A stretch of DNA of 64,000 nt, taken from NCBI GenBank assembly GCA_019359035.1, contig JAHHIC010000057.1, forward strand, positions 1 through 64,000. The letters are read 5' to 3'. The stretch is from Scytonematopsis contorta HA4267-MV1. Its GTDB lineage: Bacteria > Cyanobacteriota > Cyanobacteriia > Cyanobacteriales > Nostocaceae. The notes under the pieces are model-generated. The model was not told where the DNA came from and made no database searches. It was given only the letters and a program-made list of their open reading frames with translations. A program made the translations under genes and the position numbers. Below are positions 45,867 through 55,106 of this stretch, one piece after another. Position 1 is the stretch's first letter, and each line of letters starts with the position of its first letter.

Positions 45867-46319
45867 TTAACTCATAAAACCCTTACTCCCCAAAACTTTT
45901 TCTGCATTTAAAATCAATAAAAAACTATCGTCAAATTGATAAGTCCCATATAGCATCTGCCTAATATTACCATTTAAAGTAGCCGGAGTATCTTCAATCT
46001 CACTATCAATTATCTCCACAACATCCCCCATTTCATCAACTAGTAAACTCACTAATTCCAACCCAGTACATAATATAATATTAAAACTACCATGTTCATC
46101 TACCATTAATTCCTTACTCATATCCAACCTACACTTAAGGTCAATTACAGTAATAATTTGTCCACGTAAATTAATTAAACCCGCAATATCCAGGGGTGCA
46201 AGTGGGATAGGAGTAATTTCTTGAAAGCGAACAACCTCTTGAACTTGCATGACATCAATACCAAAGTAAATATCATTAATAAAAAAAGTACAAAACTGCA
46301 TTCTTCTAATCTCCCCCAA
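45867..46319 (-). CDS. cheW: CheW coupling protein
   Basis: A 150-residue CheW. It links the receptor to CheA. Seen: FFINDIYFGIDVMQVQEVVR, LAPLDIAGLINLRGQIITVIDL and SLLVDEMGDVVEI. It overlaps the cheA stop by 14 bp, indicating translational coupling. Confidence 0.94.
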   Translation of the reverse strand: MGEIRRMQFCTFFINDIYFGIDVMQVQEVVRFQEITPIPLAPLDIAGLINLRGQIITVIDLKCRLDMSKELMVDEHGSFNIILCTGLELVSLLVDEMGDVVEIIDSEIEDTPATLNGNIRQMLYGTYQFDDSFLLILNAEKVLGSKGFMS

Positions 46320-48519
46320 TCTCCCTAATCTCCCCCACTCCCCTCAACAAATAAGGATTAGCAATATGAATTACATTTTCGATGTCAAGTATTTCAGTAA
46401 TTTGGTTTTGGATAACTGCGAGTGTTTTAATTCCCAAACGGGTCGGGGTTCCCAAAACTTTGAGAGGCTCTTCTACAATATCCAAGATTTTGCCTACAAT
46501 AATACCGAAGTTATGCTTTTGGTTTAATGAAACCACAACCACTTGAATAATTTCCCTAGATACTATGTTTTGCCAATTGTCGGGAAATACAGTTTTCAAA
46601 TCAATAAGTGAAAGTACCTCACCACGATATTGAATTACTTTTTGATTGCCTATAGTTTCAATCGCTGCATAGGGAAACTCTTCAAGACGATTAGCTAGAC
46701 TAATAGGGATACCCATCCTTGTATTTTCCCCTGCTTGAAATAAAAGTATCATTTGACGGTCATCTTCTAATATATTAGTTGTGGATGTAACCGTAGATAA
46801 ACGCTGTTGAATTTGGGATGTAACACCTGCAAGATTAGCCAGTATAACTGCATCAATTATTAATGCAACCTGACCATTCCCCAGAATTGTTGCACCAGAA
46901 AATACAGTCATGTCTTTTAATTGCTGTCCCAAAGGTTTGACAACAATATCTTGAGTATCTTCGATTGCGTCTACAACCAAGCCAAAATGATAGTCTTCAG
47001 CTTTGATAACGACTATATATATAGTGTCAGCATTTTGTGTCTCCTCAAATCCAAAAATTTTATTTAGATACACGATGGGCAAAATCTTTCCCCGTAACCT
47101 TAATACCGGAATATCATAAAGTTCTTCTATGTTGTTGATTGCTACTCCACTTTCAAGTCGTACTAATTCTTGAATGCTCGCTTGAGGAATGGTAAAAAAT
47201 TGCTTACCACTGCTAATAATTAAAACTGGAATAATTGCCAGTGTCAGAGGAATTTTAATTTTAAACGTCGTACCTTCTCCAGGTTGACTATAAATTTGAA
47301 TTGTGCCGTTTACCCGTTCGATATTTGTTTTAACTACATCCATTCCCACACCTCGTCCTGACAAGTTGCTAACGTGGCTAGATGTGGATAAACCTGATGA
47401 AAAAATCAAGTTGAAGGCTTCGTTTTTGCTCAGATTTTTAACTTGCGTTGAACTAATTAACCCTATTTCTTGAGCTTTTCGTTTGATGCTGTCCCATTCG
47501 ATTCCCTTACCGTCATCACTAATTTCGATATTGACTTTACTACCTTCATGAAATGCTCGCAGACGCAATTTTCCTTGGACAGGTTTACCACAAGATATTC
47601 GTACTTCGGGTGTTTCTATCCCGTGGTCAATGCAGTTGCGGACTAAATGCATTGTTGGGTCTTTGATAGCTTCTATAATATTACGGTCGAGTTCTGTTTC
47701 CCCTCCTATAATTTCTACTTGTACTTGCTTTCCAGATACGACTGCAACATCACGTACTACACGGTGTAGTTTTTGCCAAATTGTATTTATTGGTTGCATC
47801 CGGGTTTTCATTACCCCGAATTGTAGTTCCGAGGAAATCAAATTTAGTCGCTGACTAATTGTATTAAACTTTGTATCCTCTAAATCACTTCCAAACTGTA
47901 AAAACTGATTGCGTGTTAGCACCAACTCACCAACTAAATTCATCATTTTGTCGAGTAATTCGATATCGACACGGATGGAAGATTGGGAAGTGGGGAGTGG
48001 GGAGTGGGGAGTGGGGAGTGGAGGGGATGAGGGGGATGAAAGCGGGAGAGCGGAAATAGTTTCTTCTTTTATTTCTATACTTTCCCCACTCCCCACTCCC
48101 AACTCCTCACTCCCTATTGCCAACTCCCCACTCCCCACTCCCAAATTATTAATAGTTTGAATCAAATAGGAATAATCTTCTTCACCTTCACTATTGCTAG
48201 CTTCTATATTACTTAAAATATTACGTATGTTGTCGATTGTTTGAAGTAATATTGTGATTATTTCTGCATTTATTTTTAATCTTCCTTCACGCAATTTTCC
48301 AAGTAAGCTTTCACCAGCATGAGCCACTGCTTCTAATTTGGAAAAAGCTAAAAAACCACAATTACCCTTTATTGTATGTAAATAGCGATAAATATTTACT
48401 AATTTATCGCTAACAGTTGATGTTTTTTCTAAATCAACAATATCGGTTTCAATCTGATTAATGTTCTCATAACTTTCAGCTAAAAATGCTTTAATATCAT
48501 CGCTGTCTAATTCAAGCAT
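46306..48519 (-). CDS. cheA: CheA histidine kinase with two CheW domains
   Basis: A 737-residue CheA. Hpt domain with His48 (RYLHTIKGNCGF), a linker, the dimerisation domain (MNLVGELVLTRNQFL), HATPase with HLVRNCIDHG, DDGKGI and GRGVGMDVV, then two CheW-like domains (about 410-540 and 555-700) instead of one. The linker (about residues 128-180) is partly encoded by the GGGGAGT/CACTCCC heptamer repeats, reading GSGELAIGSEE and PLPTPHSPLP. There is no receiver domain. First gene of the minus-strand che operon. Confidence 0.93.
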   Translation of the reverse strand: MLELDSDDIKAFLAESYENINQIETDIVDLEKTSTVSDKLVNIYRYLHTIKGNCGFLAFSKLEAVAHAGESLLGKLREGRLKINAEIITILLQTIDNIRNILSNIEASNSEGEEDYSYLIQTINNLGVGSGELAIGSEELGVGSGESIEIKEETISALPLSSPSSPPLPTPHSPLPTSQSSIRVDIELLDKMMNLVGELVLTRNQFLQFGSDLEDTKFNTISQRLNLISSELQFGVMKTRMQPINTIWQKLHRVVRDVAVVSGKQVQVEIIGGETELDRNIIEAIKDPTMHLVRNCIDHGIETPEVRISCGKPVQGKLRLRAFHEGSKVNIEISDDGKGIEWDSIKRKAQEIGLISSTQVKNLSKNEAFNLIFSSGLSTSSHVSNLSGRGVGMDVVKTNIERVNGTIQIYSQPGEGTTFKIKIPLTLAIIPVLIISSGKQFFTIPQASIQELVRLESGVAINNIEELYDIPVLRLRGKILPIVYLNKIFGFEETQNADTIYIVVIKAEDYHFGLVVDAIEDTQDIVVKPLGQQLKDMTVFSGATILGNGQVALIIDAVILANLAGVTSQIQQRLSTVTSTTNILEDDRQMILLFQAGENTRMGIPISLANRLEEFPYAAIETIGNQKVIQYRGEVLSLIDLKTVFPDNWQNIVSREIIQVVVVSLNQKHNFGIIVGKILDIVEEPLKVLGTPTRLGIKTLAVIQNQITEILDIENVIHIANPYLLRGVGEIREIGGD
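47985..48146. repeat. Heptamer repeats inside cheA
   Basis: GGGGAGT units at 47988-48020 and the inverse CACTCCC units at 48086-48146. Both are in the cheA reading frame and face each other. Confidence 0.88.
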
Positions 48520-48839
48520 AATAAGTGTTATATAATTGAAAGAATTATATATTTCATGCCAATACTAAGCCTAGCTTCTTATAAATATACATCTATCTAC
48601 AGATAGAATTGAAATCATCCTTAAGGATGATGACTATTTTATTTTACGTTGAGACAATGTTTAAAATAATATTATTTAAACATTTTTTTTAGAAAACGAA
48701 TAATTGTTATATATTTATTTTTATAACAAGAAAAATATTTTTATAGAAGTTGAGGTGAAACTTAATAAGTATTAAGTATTGAACTGAAGTAGTTTTAAGT
48801 AACGAATTATTCGATTCAACCTAAGTTAAAGTGTGAAAA
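48520..48839. promoter_or_regulatory. Divergent promoter region of the che locus
   Basis: About 320 AT-rich bases between cheA and the cheY-like gene. TCCTTAAGGA dyad at 48618-48627. Both operons must start here. No further motif is recognised. Confidence 0.5.
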
Positions 48840-49205
48840 ATGACCTCTATCCTGATTGTTGATGACGCCGCCTTTGCTCGCAGGATGCTTCGTAAAATTC
48901 TCCAACTGGATGGTTATGAGATATTGGAAGCAAGTAATGGAAAGGAGGGACTGGAGATGATTAGAAATCATACTCCTGACTGTGTTTTAACAGATATATT
49001 AATGCCAGATGTAGATGGGTTTGCTTTTCTTGAGATATTACAAACCGAAGGTATAACTGTGCCGACGATAATCATTTCTGCTGATATCCAAGATGCTACA
49101 CGTGAACGTGGATTGGAACTTGGCGCTGTTGGCTTTTTAAATAAGCCTATCAATGAGAGTGAGGTACGTCAAGCAGTACGTCAAGCATGTGACGTTCGGG
49201 AGTAA
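48840..49205 (+). CDS. CheY-like response regulator
   Basis: A 121-residue single receiver domain. DD acidic pair in ILIVDDAAF, phospho-Asp in CVLTDILMPDVDG, Thr/Ser in IIISADIQ and Lys in GFLNKPI. It is the likely phosphate acceptor of the CheA. The cheC-like gene follows 1 bp after the stop. Confidence 0.93.
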   Translation: MTSILIVDDAAFARRMLRKILQLDGYEILEASNGKEGLEMIRNHTPDCVLTDILMPDVDGFAFLEILQTEGITVPTIIISADIQDATRERGLELGAVGFLNKPINESEVRQAVRQACDVRE

Positions 49206-49206
49206 A

Positions 49207-49836
49207 ATGATATATACCATGCGTAAACTTGAAGAGGCACATATTGATGCTTTACAAGAGTTAATAAATATTGGTGTTGGTCGAGCGGCTAATCTACTCA
49301 ATCAAATGCTTGGTTCACGGATTTTTTTAAAAATTCCCTCAGTTCAAGTTCTCAGTTTTAGTGATTTACAAAAAGAGCTAAAACAGCGGTTTGATAAAGA
49401 TGATTTTGCTGCTGTGCGATTAAATTTCACGGGTTCATTTTCAGGAAAAGCAAATTTAATTTTTCCGACTACAAGTGCATCGAAACTCGTTAGTGTGCTG
49501 ACCGGGGAAGATGCGGATAGCCCTGATTTGGATTCTGTGAAAATTGGTACATTAAGCGAAGTTGGTAATATCGTGATTAACGGCATCATGGGTTCAATTA
49601 GTAATGTTCTTAATCAACATCTTAATTATGCACTACCGACGTATTTAGAAGACTCTATTGAGCAAGTATTATCTCTGGATAATGTTCGTCAGGAAGCTGT
49701 ATTTTTATTAGCGCAAGCGAGCTTTGAAATAGAAAATTTAGAACTTATGGGTGATATTGTATTAATTTTTGAGATGGATTCTTTTGATGTATTGATTGAT
49801 GCGATTAATAAAGAATTGGGATTAGGGGTTTTATAA
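49207..49836 (+). CDS. cheC: CheC-like phosphatase/adaptor
   Basis: A 209-residue CheC family protein. The motif D-x3-E-x2-N is present in the N-terminal half (DALQELINIGVGRAANLL). The second half has SEVGNIVINGIMGSISNVL where only E and N are kept. CheC dephosphorylates CheY-P in Bacillus and Thermotoga. The ATG at 49207 starts 1 bp after the cheY stop; the frame is open upstream inside cheY. Confidence 0.85.
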   Translation: MIYTMRKLEEAHIDALQELINIGVGRAANLLNQMLGSRIFLKIPSVQVLSFSDLQKELKQRFDKDDFAAVRLNFTGSFSGKANLIFPTTSASKLVSVLTGEDADSPDLDSVKIGTLSEVGNIVINGIMGSISNVLNQHLNYALPTYLEDSIEQVLSLDNVRQEAVFLLAQASFEIENLELMGDIVLIFEMDSFDVLIDAINKELGLGVL

Positions 49837-49986
49837 AATTTGTCATAATTTTATATAATTACGAACCGCCAAGGGAGCCAAGAGAGCCAAGAAAGTAAAG
49901 AAAGTAAATCTATCTTTAAGTTAAATTATTGTAAAATTATGTTATTTAGGTAGTAAGGTGATGTTAAAAGTAAAATGTGTACCTGA
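49837..49986. repeat. GAACCGCCAAG repeat between cheC and kinase gene
   Basis: ACGAACCGCCAAGGGAGCC and GCCAAG steps at 49861-49890, in the plus orientation. Confidence 0.7.
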
Positions 49987-51594
49987 ATGATGATGAACAA
50001 AATAAGTCAGGCGCAGGAAAAATTTAGCTATTTTGATTTAATCCCATTGGGTGTGTGTGTTCTACAATCCGATTATATTGTTCTGTTTTGGAACAGTTGT
50101 TTAGAAGAATGGACAAAAATTCCTCGCAATCAAATTTTAGGTACGCCAATTACACAAATATTTCCTCATTTTGGGCAACCTCATTATACGAGTCGCTTGG
50201 AACAAGTTTTTCAAGGTGGACTTCCGACAATTTTCTCATCGCAATTACATAAATATACTATTCCTGCGCCACTACCACATGGGAAAAATCGTATTCAGCA
50301 CACAACTGTAACTTCATTGCCTGGACTAGATGATGACTACTACGCGCTTATGTCGATTCAGGATGTAACTGATTTAACATTTCGTGTGCAAGAGTATCGA
50401 AGTATGCGCGACCATGCTTTAGCGGAAGCGGAAAAGCGTCGTCTTGCTCAAGAGTCAGCGGAAGCGGCAAACCGTGTAAAAGATGAATTTCTGGCGATTT
50501 TATCTCACGAGCTTCGTACTCCTCTTAATCCTATTTTAGGCTGGGCAAAAATACTCAAAAGCGGTAAGTTAGACCAAAATAGAACAATTCAAGCTGTTAA
50601 TACTATCGAACGCAACGCTAAACTTCAGGTGCAATTGATAGATGACTTGCTTGATGTTTCGCGAATTTTGCGGGGTAAAATCAAATTAAATTTGTCAGCC
50701 TTTGATTTTGCATCTGTTATACAAGCATCTTTAGAAGCGGTGCGTTTGGCTTCAGAAGCTAAATCTATTCAAATAGAATTGCAACTTAATCCTCATACAG
50801 GTAAAGTTTTGGGAGATGCTAACCGTCTGCAACAAGTCGTTTGCAACCTCTTAACTAACGCAGTCAAATTTACTAATGCTGGTGGTAAGGTTGAGATTTT
50901 TTTGGAACAAATCAATTCTCAACTGCAATTGCGCGTTCGTGACACAGGTAAGGGTATTACACCAGAGTTTTTGCCTCATATTTTTGAATATTTCCGTCAA
51001 GCTGATGCTAGTACCACACGTCAATTTGGTGGATTGGGATTGGGTTTAGCTATTTCGCGTCACTTAGTGGAATTGCACGGTGGCACAATTATGGCAGAAA
51101 GTCCTGGTGAGGGACAGGGAGCAACTTTTATTATTAATTTACCTGTGATTTTTGTCCCCGAAAAAGAAATACAAGAGGCAAAAATAGATAACGGTTTTCC
51201 ATCTTTGGTTGGGGTTAAGGTGTTAGCTGTTGATGATGATGCTGACAATTTGGAGTTTGTCTCATTTTTGTTAGAACAAACAGGAGCACAGGTAACATCT
51301 GTGACTTCTGCTAAAGCGGCTTTGGAAGCTATTAAGATTAATATACCTGATGTGTTGGTTAGTGATATCGGTATGCCAGATATGGATGGTTTTCAGTTAC
51401 TTAGGCAAATTAAGACGTTACCACTTCAAGAAGGCACATCAATTCCTGCAATAGCACTTACTGCTTACGCGACTGATGCAGACCGTAAACGAATTCTTGA
51501 TGTTGGTTACAGCCACCATTTTGTTAAACCCATTACTCCTGATGAATTTATTGAAGCGGTTGCTAATTTAGTTTTGAGTATTGTACGCTCTTAG
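49987..51594 (+). CDS. Hybrid histidine kinase (PAS-HisKA-HATPase-receiver)
   Basis: A 535-residue soluble sensor kinase. PAS domain (about 15-130), HisKA with His in LSHELRTPLNPILGW, HATPase with the N box (NLLTNAVKFT), DTGKGI and GGLGLGLAI, and a C-terminal receiver with phospho-Asp in VSDIGMPDMDG. No membrane segment. It follows cheC by 150 bp. It probably adds a second input into the same locus. The stop codon TAG is at the edge of the MITE-like element. Confidence 0.92.
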   Translation: MMMNKISQAQEKFSYFDLIPLGVCVLQSDYIVLFWNSCLEEWTKIPRNQILGTPITQIFPHFGQPHYTSRLEQVFQGGLPTIFSSQLHKYTIPAPLPHGKNRIQHTTVTSLPGLDDDYYALMSIQDVTDLTFRVQEYRSMRDHALAEAEKRRLAQESAEAANRVKDEFLAILSHELRTPLNPILGWAKILKSGKLDQNRTIQAVNTIERNAKLQVQLIDDLLDVSRILRGKIKLNLSAFDFASVIQASLEAVRLASEAKSIQIELQLNPHTGKVLGDANRLQQVVCNLLTNAVKFTNAGGKVEIFLEQINSQLQLRVRDTGKGITPEFLPHIFEYFRQADASTTRQFGGLGLGLAISRHLVELHGGTIMAESPGEGQGATFIINLPVIFVPEKEIQEAKIDNGFPSLVGVKVLAVDDDADNLEFVSFLLEQTGAQVTSVTSAKAALEAIKINIPDVLVSDIGMPDMDGFQLLRQIKTLPLQEGTSIPAIALTAYATDADRKRILDVGYSHHFVKPITPDEFIEAVANLVLSIVRS

Positions 51595-51876
51595 AAGGTG
51601 TTTATAGATAAAATATTAAGCTTTATTCATACCACTAGAAGCTAGAAGCCAGGGAATAAATTCCCTGTCTAAAAGCTGAAGTCCTCTGAAAGAGGACTGA
51701 GTAATACATCAAAACAAGTATTTTACACACTTTAAAATACTCCTAAAAATCTTATTGCTTCTTAGTCCTCTTCAGAGGACTTTAGCTTTTAGACAGTGAC
51801 TTTAGTCACTGGCTGGCTTGTAATATACTAGACTGTAATATACATAGCGCTTAATATTTTATTTATAAACACCTTC
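51594..51876. mobile_element. MITE-like element with ~28-bp inverted repeats
   Basis: About 283 bp. Ends GAAGGTGTTTATAGATAAAA and the complement of the same with one mismatch, flanked on both sides by TTA, a possible 3-bp target duplication. Inside, GTCCTCTGAAAGAGGAC and GTCCTCTTCAGAGGAC hairpins and AGGGAATAAATTCCCT. No coding capacity. Inserted exactly at the stop codon of the kinase gene; TAG would be kept without it. Confidence 0.8.
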
Positions 51877-51929
51877 TTAGGATTTCCGTGGGGTTATCAG
51901 CAGGTGTGCTGAGCTTTGAACTTTGAGTT

Positions 51930-52436
51930 TTAAGGCAACTTGCTTTTTAAGGAAAGCCAGGTGCTAAGTTTTTGATTTGGAGTTAATTTATCGCTCTCTA
52001 TTAACACAGATATTATATTTAACCTATTTTTAATTTTTCTTAATTCTCGAATTTCTTGAATATTACAATTTCTCCAGTTAGTTGCTTTTTTGTTTGCTTC
52101 ATCTGGAGAAATCTTTAACTCATTAAAAAACCAATTAACAACCTGGTCGATATCGAGAACTGGATTACCTGGTACTGAACCTAGTTTCGCTATCATGGCA
52201 GTTCGCAGTAACATTGATGAGTTACGGTACAATTCTGCTGCTGACTCGGATGCTGAGTTCCCAAGATGCTCGTAAACCGACGTTGCTACCTCTGCCCAAG
52301 AAAGGCTGGAAACTAATGAACTATTATCAAGATTTGACCGAGCGTCAAAAGCCGCTGCTTCTGCAAAACCATGCCAATTAAAATTCTCTGGTGATTGTAA
52401 TTGTCCCGACCAAACTTGTTTCAACCAAGCTAGCAC
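51930..52436 (-). CDS. Hypothetical protein, start uncertain
   Basis: A 168-residue helical soluble protein with no recognised domain (LSWAEVATSVYEHLGN, SAAELYRNSSMLLRTAM). The only start in frame is a GTG at 52436 without a Shine-Dalgarno. The frame stays open upstream to about 52515 with plausible coding sequence (VINQLESTNLLNEILQK) but no ATG/GTG/TTG. It may be a gene that has lost its 5' end. Confidence 0.5.
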   Translation of the reverse strand: MLAWLKQVWSGQLQSPENFNWHGFAEAAAFDARSNLDNSSLVSSLSWAEVATSVYEHLGNSASESAAELYRNSSMLLRTAMIAKLGSVPGNPVLDIDQVVNWFFNELKISPDEANKKATNWRNCNIQEIRELRKIKNRLNIISVLIESDKLTPNQKLSTWLSLKSKLP

Positions 52437-52577
52437 ATCAGAGGCATCTTTTTGCAGTATTTCATTGAGTAGGTTTGTAGATTCTAATTGATTAATAACA
52501 AATGATTGATAGTTTTATTCTTACAGAAAATCTACACGCTTTATCAATGGTTCACGTAAATTTTTATTAAATACTTT

Positions 52578-54400
52578 TTAATATGAATCTGGTAAATTCA
52601 ACCGAGGACGCTGACTAAAATCAGGTAATTGCACTGGATTTTCCGACAACTGTTGTAAAATAACTTCAATCGCTTTATCTAACTGTGGGTCTTTATTTTC
52701 TGCCCAATCTTGAGGTTTAATTTCCACTTCAATATCTGGATTAGTGCCATAATTTTCTACACCCCAAGCAACATCTGGAAACCAAGAGGAAAATTCTGGT
52801 TGTTTTACGATTCCTCCATCTACTAAGTGCTGATTTTGTGTGATGCCAATTACACCACCCCAAGTGCGTTTTCCTATTAATGTTCCCAATTTCATTAGTT
52901 TGAAGCAATGGCTAAAAATATCTCCGTCAGAAGCTGCGTATTCGTTAGTAATTGTCAGAATCGGTCCACCCATAGAATACTTAGGATAGGGAAATGGTTT
53001 ACACCAACGGGAGAATTTGTAACTAATGGGTTTGCGTGATAATTTTTCTAGTAGTAATTGAGATACGTTGCCACCAGTGTTATAACGCACATCCACGATT
53101 AGTGCTTCTTTTTGGGCTTCCACATGGTAATAACGATGAAATTCCGCATAACCTACAGCTTGCATGTCAGGTACGTGGACGTAACCAACGCGACCATCTG
53201 TTTTTTCGTGAATAATCCGACGATTGCGTTCAACCCATTCACGATAACGAGCCTTTGTTTCGCTTCTGAGAGTTTTTACCGTAATTGTACGGTATCCATC
53301 TGGTGTTGAAGTCGCAAATGTGAGAATCACTTCAAAGTCTGCTTGGTTGACCAACAATTCATGTGGTGATTGTTCTTTACTAACTCTTTGTCCGTTTACA
53401 GCTACCAGCAAGTCTCCGACCTGCACATTAGCACCAAGACGATTTAAAGGAGAGTCTGCTTTTTCGTTCCAAGAGTCACCACGTACAATATGTTCGACTC
53501 TATAAGCATCAGCCTCTGCATCGTAGGAAAAATCTGCACCTAACAAACCCAAGCCATAGTTGGGAGGATAACGATAATCCCCATTTGTGGACTCCGGAAA
53601 TCTATTTGAATTTGCTGATGTTCCTCTGTTGCGGGGTTAAAGTAAAAAAGCTCCGCACCCGCTTGATATACTATTGATTTACTATCCGTAGTGGCATTAC
53701 GAACATAGTAATCACGGCTATTAGTGTGCTGTTTTAAATCTAATCCATTGGTTGTACAAGAATGGATATTACCAATTCCCTCATGGTCGGAGATAAAGTA
53801 AATGCGGTCTTTTATCCACATCGGGGAAGCTAAGTTTCCGGGTAAATTAATTAACTTTTGGAATATACCTGTTTGTTGAACATCAATCCATAGTACTCCT
53901 GCTCTACCACCTCGGTAACGTTTCCAACGTGCAATATCATTGGTATTTCTACCCAATACTCTGCCACCATTAGCACTATAGGAAATGTGATGTGCTAATC
54001 CTAATGGTAAATTTTCCGGAAATCCACCTTCTGTATTTATTTTGTATAGTTTGTATATTCTATTAAAAGCTTGGGCTGTATTACTAGCAAAAATAATTGA
54101 TGTGCCATCTTGACTCCAACCTACCACGCTGGAATCTGCTGCTAGATATGTTAGTCTCCTCGCAACACCCCCATCTGCAGGCATTACATAAACTTCCAGA
54201 TGCCCTTCTTCTCGACCCACAAACGCTAATTGTGTTCCATCTGGAGACAAAAATGGGTGAGTTACTTCTCCCAGGTTTGATGTTAAACGTGTTGCTATAC
54301 CACCTTCTAAAGAAACGCTCCAAAGGTCATCTTCGCATACAAAAACTACCCGGTTACCTGCAACTGTCGGAAACCGATAATAGCCAGATTGTTTAATCAT
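52578..54400 (-). pseudogene. Tricorn protease homologue with internal deletion
   Basis: Two frames of one gene. The upstream part (from ATG at 54400) is a six-bladed beta-propeller (VVFVCEDDLWSVSLEGG, LSPDGTQLAFVGREEGHLEVYVMPADGG) and ends at FRSPQ near 53590. The downstream part (52578-53552 plus a few codons upstream, GDYRYPPNYGLGLLGADF) holds the PDZ and C-terminal catalytic domain (GHLV-type ASDGDIFSHCFK with the nucleophile Ser, GKRTWGGVIG). The second propeller and the domain before the PDZ are missing, and the frames do not match at the join. Intact homologues are about 1050-1100 residues, so roughly 450 residues are lost. Confidence 0.85.
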
Positions 54401-54497
54401 TTTTTTACACAAACTTATAAAAATTTTTGCTTTTTATTAATGTTTACTGAGTAGTTGCTATTCTCAGCAAGCTTTACTTCTTAATATACTAGTGTAG

Positions 54498-54592
54498 CGG
54501 ATTCAGCATTTTATCGCAATCTAGTACCGCAAGGCGGAATTCAAAATAAGCGCGACGCACAACGTAGTGAACAAAATTCAAATGCTGACTCA
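54498..54592. repeat. Short inverted-repeat element near parE remnant
   Basis: Ends GATTCAGCATTTTA and TCAAATGCTGACTC are imperfect inverse copies. An inner GTACCGCAAGGCGGAATTCAAAA unit is present. Its right end coincides with the point where the ParE similarity stops, so its insertion probably truncated the toxin. Confidence 0.5.
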
Positions 54593-54666
54593 TTATTTTG
54601 TTCAACGAACCACCAAATGTCTGCCAAATCTCCCTTTGCCTCAACGGTAATTCGTAACTCCCTCAT
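54541..54666 (-). pseudogene. Truncated ParE-like toxin
   Basis: Frame of 41 residues starting at the ATG that overlaps the parD stop (ATGA). It begins like a ParE/RelE toxin: MRELRITVEAKGDLADIWWFVEQNN. After ESA the sequence changes to unrelated residues and a stop. A full toxin is about 95-100 residues. The catalytic C-terminal half is gone. Confidence 0.7.
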
Positions 54667-54953
54667 GCTTGGGTGTTCCTTTGCATTGCACCAAGTTTTT
54701 TCCGACCTTCTGCCTTAATTTCCGAAGCCAAATCTTCTGATGAACTATAAGTATAAAATTCCCCCCGCTCAAGTTGGTCAATCCCCTTTTTAACCTCTTG
54801 TTTTAGTTCTTCAAGCTTAAGTTTTTTTAAGTCTTCCCGCTCTTTTAGCAACTGTAGTGCCTCGCGTAGAACCTCACTTTGTGATTCGTATAGTCCGTTG
54901 GCAATAAGTTCTGCTACAAAATTATCAAAAGTTTCTCCAAGCTGTACGTTCAT
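54663..54953 (-). CDS. ParD-like antitoxin
   Basis: A 96-residue ParD/CopG-type ribbon-helix-helix antitoxin: MNVQLGETFDNFVAELI with NGLYESQSEVLREALQLLKERE, followed by a charged C-terminal toxin-binding helix. Its toxin partner downstream is truncated, so this antitoxin is an orphan. It should still repress its own promoter. Confidence 0.85.
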   Translation of the reverse strand: MNVQLGETFDNFVAELIANGLYESQSEVLREALQLLKEREDLKKLKLEELKQEVKKGIDQLERGEFYTYSSSEDLASEIKAEGRKKLGAMQRNTQA

Positions 54954-55106
54954 GACACGTCTCTTTTAATTTTCGGTATTTCTATATGATACAAAAATAC
55001 CGATATACTAGCAAGAAAGCAAGGGCGTCCAAAACGCTATTATGCGACCATCTACAACTAGGGAGCTGAAAAGCCCCCACTACTTATCTTTGTTTAAGCA
55101 ATTAAT

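Noticed and set aside
52578-53552. Stand-alone S41 peptidase gene
   Set aside because: The frame lacks its own start signals and its N-terminus aligns as the middle of a tricorn protease whose first half lies directly upstream.
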